A DNA stretch of 64,000 bases, taken from Phalacrocorax aristotelis (taxonomy: Eukaryota > Chordata > Aves > Suliformes > Phalacrocoracidae). The stretch lies in NCBI RefSeq assembly GCF_949628215.1, contig NC_134276.1, positions 9,575,690 through 9,639,689 on the forward strand, given 5' to 3'. Below, piece after piece: positions 39,901 through 52,800 of the stretch. The first letter of the stretch is position 1. Every line of letters begins with the position of its first letter. Under the pieces are notes generated by a model, which ran no database searches, was not told the DNA's origin, and worked only from the letters and a program-made list of their open reading frames with translations. The position numbers were made by a program, and so were the translations under genes.

Positions 39901-42900
39901 AGAAATTGTTCAAGCTGCATATAAATGAAGACAAAATTGGCACTTGTACTATAAGAAATGTGTCCCAATAGAATATTCTGTGGCAGAAACTCATGATCAG
40001 TATCTTTCTCAATGGATGTGCACGTGAGGAATGCAAGCCAGCTTCAGCTTTCCACAAAACTTACCCAGTTTTTCTTACACTCCTTCTTCTTTATAGGACT
40101 AAAAGCTCCATGTCACATAACAACCCCGTTTCATCTCTCAGGCAACTTCTCTTTCTGAGGCATAGATAATTTGAACCTCTCACCTTTATATCTGAAATCC
40201 TCCCACTAATAATGCAAACATATATTCTAAAAATATTTTCAGTGTTTTAAATGGAGTTCAACCAGATTCAGAATTAGAAGGAATGTTTGAAAAATTTCCT
40301 GAGAAAAAAGGGTGGGTTTCCTGAGAAATTTCAATTTAGGCTTCTGAAAAAAACTAATCTGAAGATTTTGGTGCTGAGATATGACGTGCTGATGTATAAT
40401 ATAATATTTAGACTGCAATATTTTTAGACTATGAGTGGCATCTTCTAGGCTGATCCAAGCATATTCTTCTTATTTTGTGGATCAAAATAGCTCCTGTCTG
40501 AATTGTAATGAAACAGATATAGTCAGTCATAAGACAGAAAAAGAGAGAGAACAGATACGGGGGAAAACCAGCTGTTCCTTGCAGGAAACAGGGCACACGG
40601 TGTGATCACAGACACCTGTTTCCAAAATATTTCATTACGGCACAGTTTGGGACTGTCTGATATAAACACTAATTATAACCACTGGTGATCCAGGGCTGAA
40701 TCCAGTCCAGTGGAAAAATCTACCTTGCTTATCATGTTTTCCTCATAGGAGACAGGGAATGGTGTTTAACAGCACCTGAGCCTGGTCACCTGAACGCTTT
40801 CTCTGATGTCTGTGCAAGGCAGGCACTTGGTCCCTCAAGCTGATATTACTGTACCAGGGTAGTGCTTGGGAGGGAGGAAAAATGCTCCCAAATGGCACCT
40901 GATTCTTAGAGGGATGTGTGAACATCTTCGTCTAAGTTGAGTAAGGAAAAACACAATTAATAGTGATTTATACAATACAAATCCTGTGGTTGCCCTGAGG
41001 GTGAGCGTTGGCTCAATAGAGCAAGGGATCCCCACTCCTGCATGAAAGCTGTCAGTCCTACCATTTCTGCAGATGTGTGCAGAGCAACGCCCAGTTCTGC
41101 AGTCACACAGTAGTAGACAAACTTAAGAGGACAAGATAATACATTAAAAAACAAATGAGTAGTTCATTTGCTTTGACAGCCACTGTTAATGTTTAATTAT
41201 TTAGGAAATAGTGCATCACGTAGTAAATCCAGGTGGAATAAAGCATCACTGCACACCAAGCTTTAATCTCAGTGAGATTTGTGAGTTGCCATGGATAAGT
41301 GTCTATGATAAGGTGCAGAAATCAGTGTGCATCTTTCTTCCTGTTGTCTAGTATTGTGCTGTTCACATCCGTATGGAGGCATCCACTAACATCCAATGTG
41401 TCCTGAATACAGCTAACATTATCTGACTTTGCTGGTGATGATTCTTTCCTGTTGAGTGATCATATCTACCTGCCTGGGTAACAGATTGAAAGCACTGCTC
41501 AGTCCTTTTGCTTAAATGAATAGTTACTTTCAGTGATCCCAATTCATTTAGAAGATGATAATCTGCCTTGTATTGTTTCAGGAGAGCATTTTTGGCTTGT
41601 ACTTGTCAGCTACCAGCTTCTGTCTTTTGAGAACGTGGTAGAAGAAACCTAAATGATTCCTACATCACCACAGGGGAAATGGCCAACTGGCAGCTAAAAA
41701 ACACTTTAGTTGCCTCATTTCTTTCTTGTGCCTCTCACTGTCACAGCAAAAAGAAAAGACGATGCATATGAACTAAGCCTCAAATCTCCAAGCAGAAAGC
41801 CTTGCCTTGTGATCACAAGGGTGTTTTCTGACCTCACTCTTTTTTCAGAGGTTCCCACCTCACTGCCTGCATGGCTCTGCTGTTTGTGTCCAGGTCACAG
41901 CTTGGTCTACAGAAGGATGCCAGGTTCCTCTTCATTTCCCCATAACATGTTACTGGCTGGAACAGTGCAGAATTTGCTGCTGAAGCAACAGAGGAACCTT
42001 GAAGATGGGTTGAGGACCTCCAAAAGAAGCAGCTGAGGGCAGGAACCACTGTGGCATCTACAGTCATTGGAGAACTGGAGACAAGGGGCACTGGTTGCAC
42101 TGTGAACATTTGGGAGTAATTTAAAGGGCAGAGAGAAAAGTACTGGTAGGATTTTAAAGATTTGCTTAGTACATATGTGTGAGAGAGACAATGTTTAGGG
42201 CTTTTTAAAACACTTTTCTGGTGACTCAGAACAGTTTATTACCTGCTTTAGAGGAAAGGAAACTTGCTTTTCTACAGGTAGGTAGAGGGAGGTGAGCATG
42301 TTCAAAGGGTCAGTGTATGTAAGCTTGGAAAACGATGCTGTGTGGTTTGGGCCATTTAAAGACCTGCTCCAGAAAAGATAAACACCTACAGTGGTTAAAT
42401 TACTGTGTGAAAACCAGGGCTAAGATATTAGAAAGGTAAGAGAAACTTTGGAACATGTGCTCTATTCCCCAGGCCAAGGTAGCATGACTGAGATGTTTTG
42501 GTGTGCTGTCCTGGCTAGAAATAACAGAGTAGCAGCTCTTGTAGCAGAAATATACAGTCCTTATCTTACATGGGATACAGAATTATTTGACAATGAGGAG
42601 AGTATGAATGAGCCCTGTATTTTGGTCTCTTGCAAAAGGGATGTGGAGCATATGTGATAATAGTTCCTGGGACCTTAAGGTAAGATTTGCTCAATTTATT
42701 TGTGGCCTTCCTAGTCCCTATGGAATTAACTGGTAAGATAACTGGAAGCAGAAGGTCTAGATGCCTCCCTACACAGGTTGTGTGGTGTTGACTCTAGCTA
42801 TGTACTGTTCAGCATTCTTCTTTGTGGAGTCCCTTCTGATAATGGCCGGTTTGTTAGCCTTACTTTTAAATGAGGGTAGAATATGTTTTGGTGAGTACTG

Positions 42901-45295
42901 CTGAATCAGAATAGCCTACATGAAATGGTTTTCATTTCACTAGGTAATGAATAGTTTTACTCTTTCCTTCTACATTATTTCAGTATGTGAAGATTCATTC
43001 CAATACATATCCACAGCTTGCCTGTGTTTTCTTAATTGAAGAACACCCCGTGCAAAAAGTCATTTAGGACTCTAACAGATGCATTGCTTTATTTAGGCAA
43101 AAGCAGTCTTGTTACCTGTCATTTTGCAGCTGATGTGAAAGCTCTGAATGGAGCATTGGCATTATCTGTTTGACAACGATTTGATGCAATACAACACTGT
43201 GCTATAAATTAGTGTCAAGAAGCAAAATGCTAATGATAGGGGCCCCTTTATGCACTGGTGACTTAAATAGCATGTTTCTTTAAAATTCAACAGTGACTCA
43301 CTCTCTTAAATAAAACCCCTCTGAGCTATTTAAATGATGCCATGTGGCTCTAGTGCATATTTTCTTTGATTCTGAGTACTTCAGTGCTTACTTGAATAAC
43401 TATCCAAACAAGCTTTTGAGCATTGTACTGAATAATACCTTGAACCATATTACTTTGTGCAACAGATTTTTTTAAAGAAATGTTTGAATAGTAAGTGAAA
43501 TGGTTGGACTGTGTTTGTTCATGCTCTAAAGTAAGCAGAATTGAAGCTGAAAGTGGTTTTCTATTCTTTCTTGGAGATGATATCTGACATAGGTGAAGTC
43601 CTGAGCAGCATTTTAGATTTACTTAGCACATTTTAGGTCTCCGTTTTGTTTTCTTTTATGCAACCAAATAGGCATTAATTAGAGAGAATTTCCCATGATC
43701 GATGGAATCAATTTGCTCTTGGATTCCCAGACCCTTCAGGCACACACTGACAGCATTGCTAAACTCACCGACACCATCACAATTTAACCAGCTGAGAACT
43801 CAGACATGCATTTAGGAGTGTTGTCTTTGTTGCAGGTTTGTGTTGATGAACACTGCTGATGACATGGAATTTATTCCTCTAGGTTTCAAATAAAATGTTC
43901 TAGTTCTTTATATCTAGGTAAATATGTCAGTGTATCAGCTTCATGCTGCATTTTTCATTCCTACACACACATATCGGGCACTCTCAATGCTCTTCAGGAT
44001 CAAAGATATTTCCAAGACAGTGCTATTGAAAAAGAAGTCATTGTCAATGATGATCTATTACATTCTGCTAATAACTCTACCACAGATGTTAGCTACACAT
44101 TGAGGGATACAAAGAAATGGAAAGTGAGTCCTCAGAAAGAATAAAATACACCTTGTCTTTTAGGATATTTAATAGCAGGGTACACTCCTTACTTTTCAGA
44201 ACAAAACAAAGGTTTTAGAGCAGTATCTTTCAAAACTGGGCCTTAACAGATGACAAACAGATCCCTCCCAAGCCCAAGATCATCATCTATAACTTCATCT
44301 TTTTGAGTAAAAAAGTAGTGAGATGGCAAATGAGCTCTGCAGTGAAAGTGAGGGAAAATTATCTCAAAGAGGAAGATTGCCCTCCTGTTGAGGACATATT
44401 ATGAAGAATGTCTCTTTTATCTGGCCCAGAAGTGGTTATAGGGCTTCTAACCTGAACACCTCAGGTCATTCAGACATACAGACAGAGGCTGTAGAAAAGA
44501 ACATTTCAGGTAACCATCACTTAAACTGATAAAGGATTTATCATTTTAAAATAGCATCCTACTCTGCACCTGGAAATGAACTGGAAGATACCATCATTAA
44601 CAGATTATACGTATAAAATATCTTGTAATAGACTGGCCATTTCTGTACCAATTCAAAGTCACTGAAAAAGAAGCATTAGTAATAATCTGACAGAAACATA
44701 TAATCACTTTGGCATAATCTGTCCTGCAGGTATTACTAATAAAATCCTCTGTTGAGTCAAAATAGTGGTTCACACAAAAATGGAAGTACACGCCCTCGTT
44801 CCATGCCAACTCCAGTCCGGAAATATTCGTATTACCAATCCTAAAATCCGCATGTGTTTCAGTGAGGAGGAAAATCTAGCTACTTCTCACTTCCAGGCTA
44901 GACATATATAGCAGAAGAACGACAAAACTGTTTCTTTGCACTTTCATATAGGCAGAATTATTTGTTTATGGCAGCAATTAAATAACCCAAATCATCCCCA
45001 CAGCACCCATATCAAAAATGAAAGGGATCAAAAGGGGGAAATGAACCACTGGATTGGGTGCACTTCTACATGCTCTGTCTATAAAGCAGAGCAGTATTTC
45101 CACTCCAGAGCTCTCCTTTCTCTTCAGTGTTCATTTACTTTAATTTTTATACAATGAACATAAAAGTTGTCTTCATGATCACTGAATTCAAGTAATTCCT
45201 TGGGAAGAAACAAAGAAATATCTCACCAGGGAGTATCTGTCCAATGGCAGGAAGGGTAGCAAGAGGGGGCTTGTGAGCACCTGAATTTGATGAGT

Positions 45296-45420
45296 TAGGA
45301 GGATGAATGCAGAAAAAAGTATCAAGAAAGTTAAAGAAGAGAAGATAGGGGAAGACAAAAAGAAAGAAAGCAGGAAGAGATAATACAAGAAAGAAAAGAC
45401 AAGGAATACAAGAGAGCAGT
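45296..45420. repeat. Purine-rich tract in GRM5 intron
   Basis: About 125 nt of the plus strand are strongly A/G-biased with imperfect GAAAG and AAGA repeats; the GRM5 transcript carries the pyrimidine-rich complement 530-660 nt downstream of the membrane-domain exon donor. The minus-strand open frame over it reads as Leu/Phe/Ser-rich low complexity and is not considered a gene. Confidence 0.5.
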
Positions 45421-45952
45421 ATAACAGAAGAGTCATATGAAACAAATCCTCAGATGCCTGAGAGTGGCTGCTCATGATGCCACTTGTGTTTATTACTCCA
45501 CCTTGATTATGTAGCACTACCAGCAACCTTGTTGTCTTACTGCTGTGACTAAAGGCAAAATACAGACACTGTGCAATTCATTGAAGGGAAAAAGATTGTA
45601 GATGGGTGCATTCAGGACAGGGCAATGAGTTATATTTCTTGCTCTGCTGTGTTTTTTGTTTGTTTTTTTTTTTTTTTCCCTAAGATCTTATTTCCCTTCC
45701 TACATTGAGCCTGACACGGTTGACATGGTCAGTATTTCCAGCCTTGTAATTGTTTGCCCAGTGGTCTGTCCCCTGTTTTTGCAGAGTGTTTTGACTAAAT
45801 CAAACACGAGACTGTTACCGATGTGGGAGAGAGGACTCCTCTTTCACTACAGAGGCAAAGGGAATTAATGTATTTTCCTTTGTCCTTCCACTATTACTAA
45901 CTCTCACAAGATCATAATTGCTTCCCCACACTCCCACATCAGCAAACTTTAC

Positions 45953-46892
45953 CTAAGGGTTTCACCAGATGATCCCCTTCTTTTCCACAGGTTCACCAGG
46001 CTGCTTGAGCGGCTCGCAGCTGAAGATGACTTTCCATCCCCTACGTGCATGCGGACCACAGTCGATGTGGTGAATGCGCTGCGTACGTTCCTTTCAGGCT
46101 TAGCAAGGATGATATAGACCTTGGGCACAAACATACAGCCAAGGGCCACCGTGGCACTCAGACTCACTGAGAAACACATGGTGATTATCTTGTAGTTGCT
46201 TCCAAAATATATTGGCACAAAAGCCAGCCAAATGATGCAGGTGGTGTACATTGTAAAGGCAATATACTTTGCTTCATTGAAATTAGCTGGGACGTTTCTT
46301 GTCTTAAATGCATAAAAGGTGCAACTCAAAATTAATAATCCGTTATATCCAAGGGGAGTTACAACACCCAAGTTGGTGGTGTTACAAATCAAGTAGACCT
46401 CTCGGATGCTTGGGTAATCATGCATTATATCTGGTGGCTCCATTATAAAGAGGGCAACAATTATGCCTAATTGTATACATATCAAGATAAATGCAATAAC
46501 CAGTTGGGCACAGGCACTCATGAACCTAGGTTTCTTTGTACAAATTTTCTTCTTGCTGCCAGCCAGGATTCTTGCAATGCGGTTGGTTTTAGTTACTAGG
46601 GCAGAATAACTCATAGCTGGGGAAAGGCCGATGCCAATTCTTTGAAGATAACAGTAAATCTGTTGAGGTTTTGCGATGAGACAGAAAGTGCACAAGTAAC
46701 CCAAGCAGATGCCGGCTAGAATGATGTAGCAAAGTTCTCGGCTGGATGATTTGACCACTGGAGTATCACGGTACATTATGAATATAGCTGTAACAAACAA
46801 GGTGGCCAGCAGACCCAGACATGCAAAAACGACTGCTGCAATTGGTTCAGGATCACCCCATCTGAGATACTGGACTGGGATGAGGTCACAAC
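45953..46892 (-). CDS. GRM5: GRM5 seven-transmembrane domain exon
   Basis: This 940-nt exon (GT completing Gly, 312 codons, then AG) encodes the class C GPCR membrane domain of mGluR5. The acceptor is a clean pyrimidine tract ending CTGTAG (AG at 46894-46893); the donor is AG|GTAAAG. It opens with CDLIPVQYLRWGDPEPI, whose Cys is the ninth linker cysteine. Approximate helices by exon residue are TM1 17-40, TM2 54-73, TM3 80-103, TM4 127-150, TM5 176-198, TM6 209-230 and TM7 235-261. Intracellular loop 2 holds GSKKKICTKKPRFMS, important for Gq coupling in group I receptors. The proximal tail carries RSAFTTSTVVRMHVGDG, the phosphorylation and calmodulin-binding region. Thr in TTSTVV and the tail NLWKRRGSSGETL separate GRM5 from GRM1. 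The domain is almost identical to mammalian mGluR5; differences I see are in TM1 (TAIFIMY) and PQQ for PKQ. The first 30 codons precede the first start-like codon and are missed by ORF calling. Confidence 0.98.
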
Positions 46893-49800
46893 CTACAGAA
46901 AAAGAAAAAAATGTGGGAGTGAGATTCTTTAATGATATAGCTACAGATTTCCCTGGTAATTCTCTTCCTCTTCAGGAAGGTGTTATTATAATGAGTATAG
47001 ACTAAGATTATATTAATAGAAAGGCACAATAAATACTTTTCAGTGATAGCTTATTTCAGTAACACAGTTTATCTGGAGTATAACATGGTGACTGAAAAAA
47101 TGGCCAAGCTGATTTAGATAAGTTATCTTTCTTCACAGTTGAATTTTCCTTTTAAATTGTTTGAAATATAGTAATTTATGAGCAAATTGCAGAATCAAGT
47201 TGCGTTACCTCAGTGCAAAATACTTGAGAGTTGTCCGCATACTATATGCAGTTAAAGGACCAGATGTCAATCCTACTATTGTACACTATGAAGGACATTG
47301 GTACTTGTTTAATGATTATGGAGAGGAATCTTACAGATTCTAGCTACCAAGACAAAGAGAGTTCTTTTTCAGATATGCTACCTTTTTTCTAACAAGAATT
47401 TTCTAGAATCAGAGTTGCATATAATAGGCAATTTGGGATGGCATACCCTGCTCACTTCCTTATCTCTCATGCAGCCTTTTGAGACTTCTGAGGAACTAAA
47501 ACCTCATCTATTTCATGAAATCAAACTGAATTAAATAAATTATTGACAAAGATGAATTAGCAGTGCAACCCATCTAAAGATACTTGTTTTTCAGTCTATG
47601 TAAAAGTTTTAATAAGTCATGCAATATATGCATGCTATAGGCAGTCAAAAAAGCTTTCCATTCCACAGTGTGCAGATCAAAGGACAGGAGTAAAAGCTGG
47701 CAGAAAACTTGTTGCTGGCATCCCTTCTCCATCCCTCCTTTCTTTTTGCACCGTAAAGGTTAGATAGCAATAAGGGGGGAGGACCTTGATGCTCTGGAGG
47801 GCAACTTCCTGACAGTAGTAGACATGCTGGCACTGCCACCCGGGGCAGGACTGCTGAAAGGAGGTGATGGAGTGGAGGAAATGCAACTAAAAGCTCTTAT
47901 TTCCCCTATACTTCTATTAAGTTTGACTAACCTTGACTGCAAAATCTAAATGTCCTCAGAATTTAGGATTATTGTAATCAGGTTCTGGTGGCAGCCTGAC
48001 TCAGGGTGGGTGGTGGCAAGGCACTTCATCCTGTGGTGACGGAGCATCAGGTGCTCACATCTGTATTTTCAGCAGGGAGGGTAATTAGCACTGTCCGATG
48101 GGCATCTGGATGCCAAGCAATCCAATTTAATTAGGGAACCTGGGACCTCAATGACTTGATGAACAGGAGTAAATGTAGACATCAGGACTCTCATTTGGGA
48201 ATTTTTATATGCAAGACCTACTCTTTGCCTTTTCCTTTATTTTAAGTGGAGCTTAAAGTTTTCCAAATCTGTCACTGACATTCTTAGTAGTAAAAATCCT
48301 TAAATGAAATGGTATGGGTAGATGTTAGGCTTAGCTCCTCTCTTCTCCCAGAATTTCTGTATTCTATATCTCTACACATTTAACATTATCAAAAACAGAA
48401 TACCTACAATAAGGTGGTATACTTAATAGATTGGGTGGCAAAAGTACAAGGCAGATAGTTCTGTATTCTTGTAGAAAAATCAGAAGGATTTGGGTCAACA
48501 AATCTTTTACATTAGTGTGGTTAAAAGCTACAATTTTGCAGTCATCCCAGTGTAACAGAGTTGTGCTCCTGGTTACTAAAAGCAGAATAATTTGCCATCC
48601 ATATTCTAACTGCTTTGGTGTGCAAAGCTTTCTGTTGCAACAATAAAATTATTACCACATCTTAATGTAACAAAGACATTTAACTTGTTATTGAACACTC
48701 ACAACATTAACTGATGATACCTGTTTAACTCTTGTTGGTTTTAAAGGGTTTACTTATTCATTGTCAGGAAGACACTGTATTTCATTCTGACTTCATCAAG
48801 AACAAGATAGCACAGGAATCACATAATTAAAATCAACATTTTATATGTGAGAGTGGTGGAAGAAGGGTGGAAACTAGAAAGCGTACTCTGGTGTGTGCAG
48901 ATATCCCCATGTGGGTTCTTCCCCAAAAAGTTCTGTGAGTAAGTGACCTTGAAATCTATCTGTGATTTTGTCAAAATTTAACTAATGTTTTTGGGAAACA
49001 AATTGTTACCAGCTTCTAATACTACCTTATCTTATTGGACAGGAAATTTGAAGAGAAAAGGTCTTTATCTGGCAGCTGGCCTTTACATGCAGACAATGAT
49101 ATAGAGGCTGAATTTTGCTCAGTTTCTAAAGTTACAGCAGACGTGAATCATAACCAAGCATTTCTCATTAGTTACAGACTATTTCGTGCCTTCCTTGCCT
49201 TATTACTCTTTTTATGTTCTCTTGATAAAATATCTGAGAAAGGAGTTGAAGTCTTGTCCCATTCTTTCCCCCATCACTGGGTGTACTTTACAAGGAGAAT
49301 GCTAAACCGTTCAATGATTTATTCCTCAATTAAGATTTAAGGACTGGATAGTCTTCATAAAGCAATGATTGGCGAGGTTTTTATATAATAGCTTTGCAGC
49401 TAATGGTTTCTGACAATGGCACTTGGCAGAAAGGGACAACTAGATCAGGTAAAAGAAGTATGGGAAAACAGCAGTGTGAGTGTTCAGGTTAGGTTGATAG
49501 CCAGGATTGTACCAAAGCAAAAGCTGAAAAAGGGCAACACAAGAACTCATTCCTATCCCCTAAATATGTGTATGCTTGATGGTCATTTGGACAAGATCTG
49601 GCCCCATAGCCCACCTCTTACAGTTCATCAACATCTCCAAGCACCTGGAAAGTGTCCTCTCCTAGCTGGCTTAGAAACTCCAGGTGGAACAGGGCCAGCA
49701 TCCCTCTCTTGTGGTCCCTGCAGTGTGCTGAGGCAATCTTTGGCTTGTGGAGAGGCTGTTAGGAGCCAGTCCAATTTGGAGCAGGTGTAGCGTTGTTCTA

Positions 49801-52800
49801 CTCTGTGCTTAAGAGTGCACTGTTTCTGGGACCAGAGCCCCAGTAAAATTGACATAAAACTGTCTCTATGTTTTTCTGGCCAGAAACATAGCCAGTGGGT
49901 GCAAGGTACTAGATGTGCCTGTGAATAGCAAGGCAAGCAGTATTAAAAATCAGAGTCCCATTAAATGCTCTAGGGAAAGGTTTTCTGAAAGGAGCATCAA
50001 AAATCACCACCAAATTATGGATAAGGATCTTCTGTGGGGAAAAATAGGTTCTGATATTTTGGAAAAATATCTGGCTATTTCAGGGATAGGCTAAATTGTG
50101 TCATAAACAAGGAAAGGAGAAGCCATTAATACCTTGTGCTCTCTCTGTAGAGGTAAGCTTGTCACTTATTTTTGGTCTTTCATACTGCATTAAAATTAGT
50201 TCATCTGGTAGAATAGTTCACAGATATGAAGCACTGTATTATAGTCCATATTTTCTAGGGATTTGATCTTGACACTGTTCTAATTTGTTATTACAGCCTT
50301 GACACCTAAGAGACCTTACCATGCCTTCAGCATCCATAAAACTGTATTAGCTTAGCACTGAAAATCCCTTTTATGGTAGGCAGTATAAAATATAATTAAA
50401 CTAGTTCCAAAGGTAAACATGAAAGACTAAGGCTTGTGAATAGGATGCACTCTGGAAAGTGAAGGGAATTCAGTGAAGTCTCTTAAGTCAACATGATGAG
50501 CTAACACTTACTGAATCTGCACATGGAGACAAAAACTGGCAGAAAATTACTGCTGGTTTAGTAAGTCCTAACTATTTTTTAGTGGGGTTTGGCATCCTGG
50601 GCAGGGAGTTCAACCCATTGATGAAAGACTTGGTTTTCTTGGTAACTTTTTGCAGATCCTTCCAAGGATAACGGAAGTCCAAACACAGAGGCTGAAATCT
50701 AAACAACAACCTAGCCACATCTTAGTTGTGAATGAAAGCCACCACATAGGATTTGGCACACGTTATTCGAAGTGTAGTGATGTTATGCTGTTATTTTATA
50801 TTCATGTTTCTGAATGGTTCCCTATTTATAATGCCAAAAGTTGGGATAAGCGTTATCTTGATTAGTTATTTGGGTTTTTCACATATGAAGAGCTGACATG
50901 CAAAAATGTAGGAGTCAGAATAAAAATCTCGATGAAGTTAGCAGGGTAGCTTTCACAATTTTTTTTTTTAATAAAACCTCAAATTGTTACCCAAACTGAC
51001 AAGGTAAAAGTGAGGATTACACTTTCCAAAATCCTGGGTGAGAAATCAGCCCCCTGACCTCCACATGGAATGTAGACCAACTGATGTGAGGGGACATCTT
51101 TAACATTTCTGTACTAAGTTCTGGTGCTGTGGTAAACTATTACAGCCACCAGTTTTTTGCCCTGTTCTGGTGGGACCTTTTGTAGTTGCTACAATAGCAG
51201 GGTATGTGGCGTTGACCATGTCCTGGCTTTTTAGCTGCTGCAGTTCCCAGGCTGGCACATTTACTGAACCCATCAGCAGAGGCGGATTTGCACAGTCAAT
51301 GGATGCAGCTGAGGACTGTGCATGTGTTTATTCTGCCAACTCTGCAGGGCAGGAGGTGGGATTGGTCATGTCTCAAAACCGTGAAAGCTGGGGCATCTGT
51401 AGCTCAGAGGCCTAAGTCCCTAGTAACTCAAATATACTGATTTAGCTGTGCATTACAGTAAAAGGCAAGGCCATGAATCTTAGAATAATACATTAAAGCT
51501 GCTCTGTGACCACATGGGGAATGATTCCTTAATTACACAAATGTGCAGAATGACTGGAACAACTGATGAATTGCAGCAATCAGGCCTATCCTTATGTTAG
51601 CTCTAATGTTTTGATTTAAGTTTCACTAAAAATGCTGGCTCTGTGTGTTGTAAATGTTTTGTTCAAAATATGTCATGTTCAGCAAACTTTCGATAATGTA
51701 AGGCACAATTACAAGTGGATCCTTCTGGCTTTGTTGGCAAGTCCCCCTTCATTCAGCTCAGGAGCCTCCAAGAGCTGTTTGTTGAGCTCAGCGTCGGTGA
51801 AGCACTGTGTGGCTCACGCTGGAGACTTGGGATGTAAATGGACTGGAAGCTAAAGTCCACACCTTACCTAGACCAAGCAATTGAGGGATGAAAACTCCCC
51901 AAACCCAGCAACAAGGGAGGGGAGAAAATGACAGCCAGAGATCCTGGTCATAATATTGCCACCTGAACCCTTGACTCATCCTCATCTGCTTTCTCCAAAA
52001 GGCTGGCATGTGAGTGACTTATGGAAATGGTTACATTTCATTTGGAATAAGAAATAAAAAGGAAAGAGCAGTATAGGGCACAGAAAATCAGGGTGAAAAT
52101 TGGACATTATGTCTGCTGATGTGCGTTTATAATGCTAAAAACAACCAGATAAAAATTGTGTCCTTCTTCCACCCTCAGTCTGAATTACAGCCTTACCAAT
52201 TATGGTCAAAAATGTTTCAGCAGCAAAATCAGTGTCAACACAGGCTAAATTGTGTTCTGCCTTATGCTCACAACTGTCAGACAATTGCTGAAATTACCGA
52301 TGGCTGTAACTTTATTGCAAGCAACAATACAGGAAAGCAGCTTGGTGGCAAAAAAGCAGTTACTGTTTGAAAATATTTTGGGCAAGAGATGAGTGATTTT
52401 TTTGCTTGGGCTGGGGGTAGGATCCAGTCTTATGAGACACAGACCCGAATCAGTACGCTTCAGGAAGAGCTGACCAAGCCCTCACAAGGGTACTCCAAGA
52501 TCCTACATCGAGCATCGCCTCTGCCCTTGGTCCCACAGGTGGTTTGCATGAGCCACGGCAGTGGGCTATCCCAGACTCTGCCTGGAGCTGAGACAACAGC
52601 AGCTCCCAGCACTGCCTGTTCTCACTGACAGTACGAACAATGCCCTCAGGATGAGGGAGGCAGTTGTTCTTGCTTCTCAGTGAGGAATCCAGATTGGTAT
52701 AGGCCGAACGTTATACAGCATCAGTGTTGTCAGAGCTCTTTGAAATGGCTGTTGTGTCACTTAGAGGTGGGGTCCCCTTTTTTCAGTCCTTTCCATTCAA

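Larger units (their letters stand above)
31555..45952 (-). other. GRM5: GRM5 intron between membrane-domain exon and cassette exon
   Basis: This 14,398-nt intron starts with donor AG|GTAAAG (GT at 45952-45951) and ends with the 5b acceptor. It holds the compound pentanucleotide array at 35816-35992, a pyrimidine-rich stretch (in the transcript) at about 45420-45296, an LTR-like segment near 39.4-39.9 kb, and otherwise unremarkable AT-rich DNA. The donor itself contains an in-frame stop (AGG TAA), so retained intron would end the receptor immediately after the membrane-domain exon. I recognised no nested gene. Confidence 0.9.

Noticed and set aside
45188..45526. 112-codon minus-strand Leu/Phe/Ser-rich open frame
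   Set aside because: Product of the pyrimidine-rich tract; it lies inside the GRM5 intron without splice signals.
45652..45677. Long T run as a possible poly(A) tail of a retrocopy
   Set aside because: No identifiable retrocopy body or target-site duplication next to it; simple homopolymer is sufficient.
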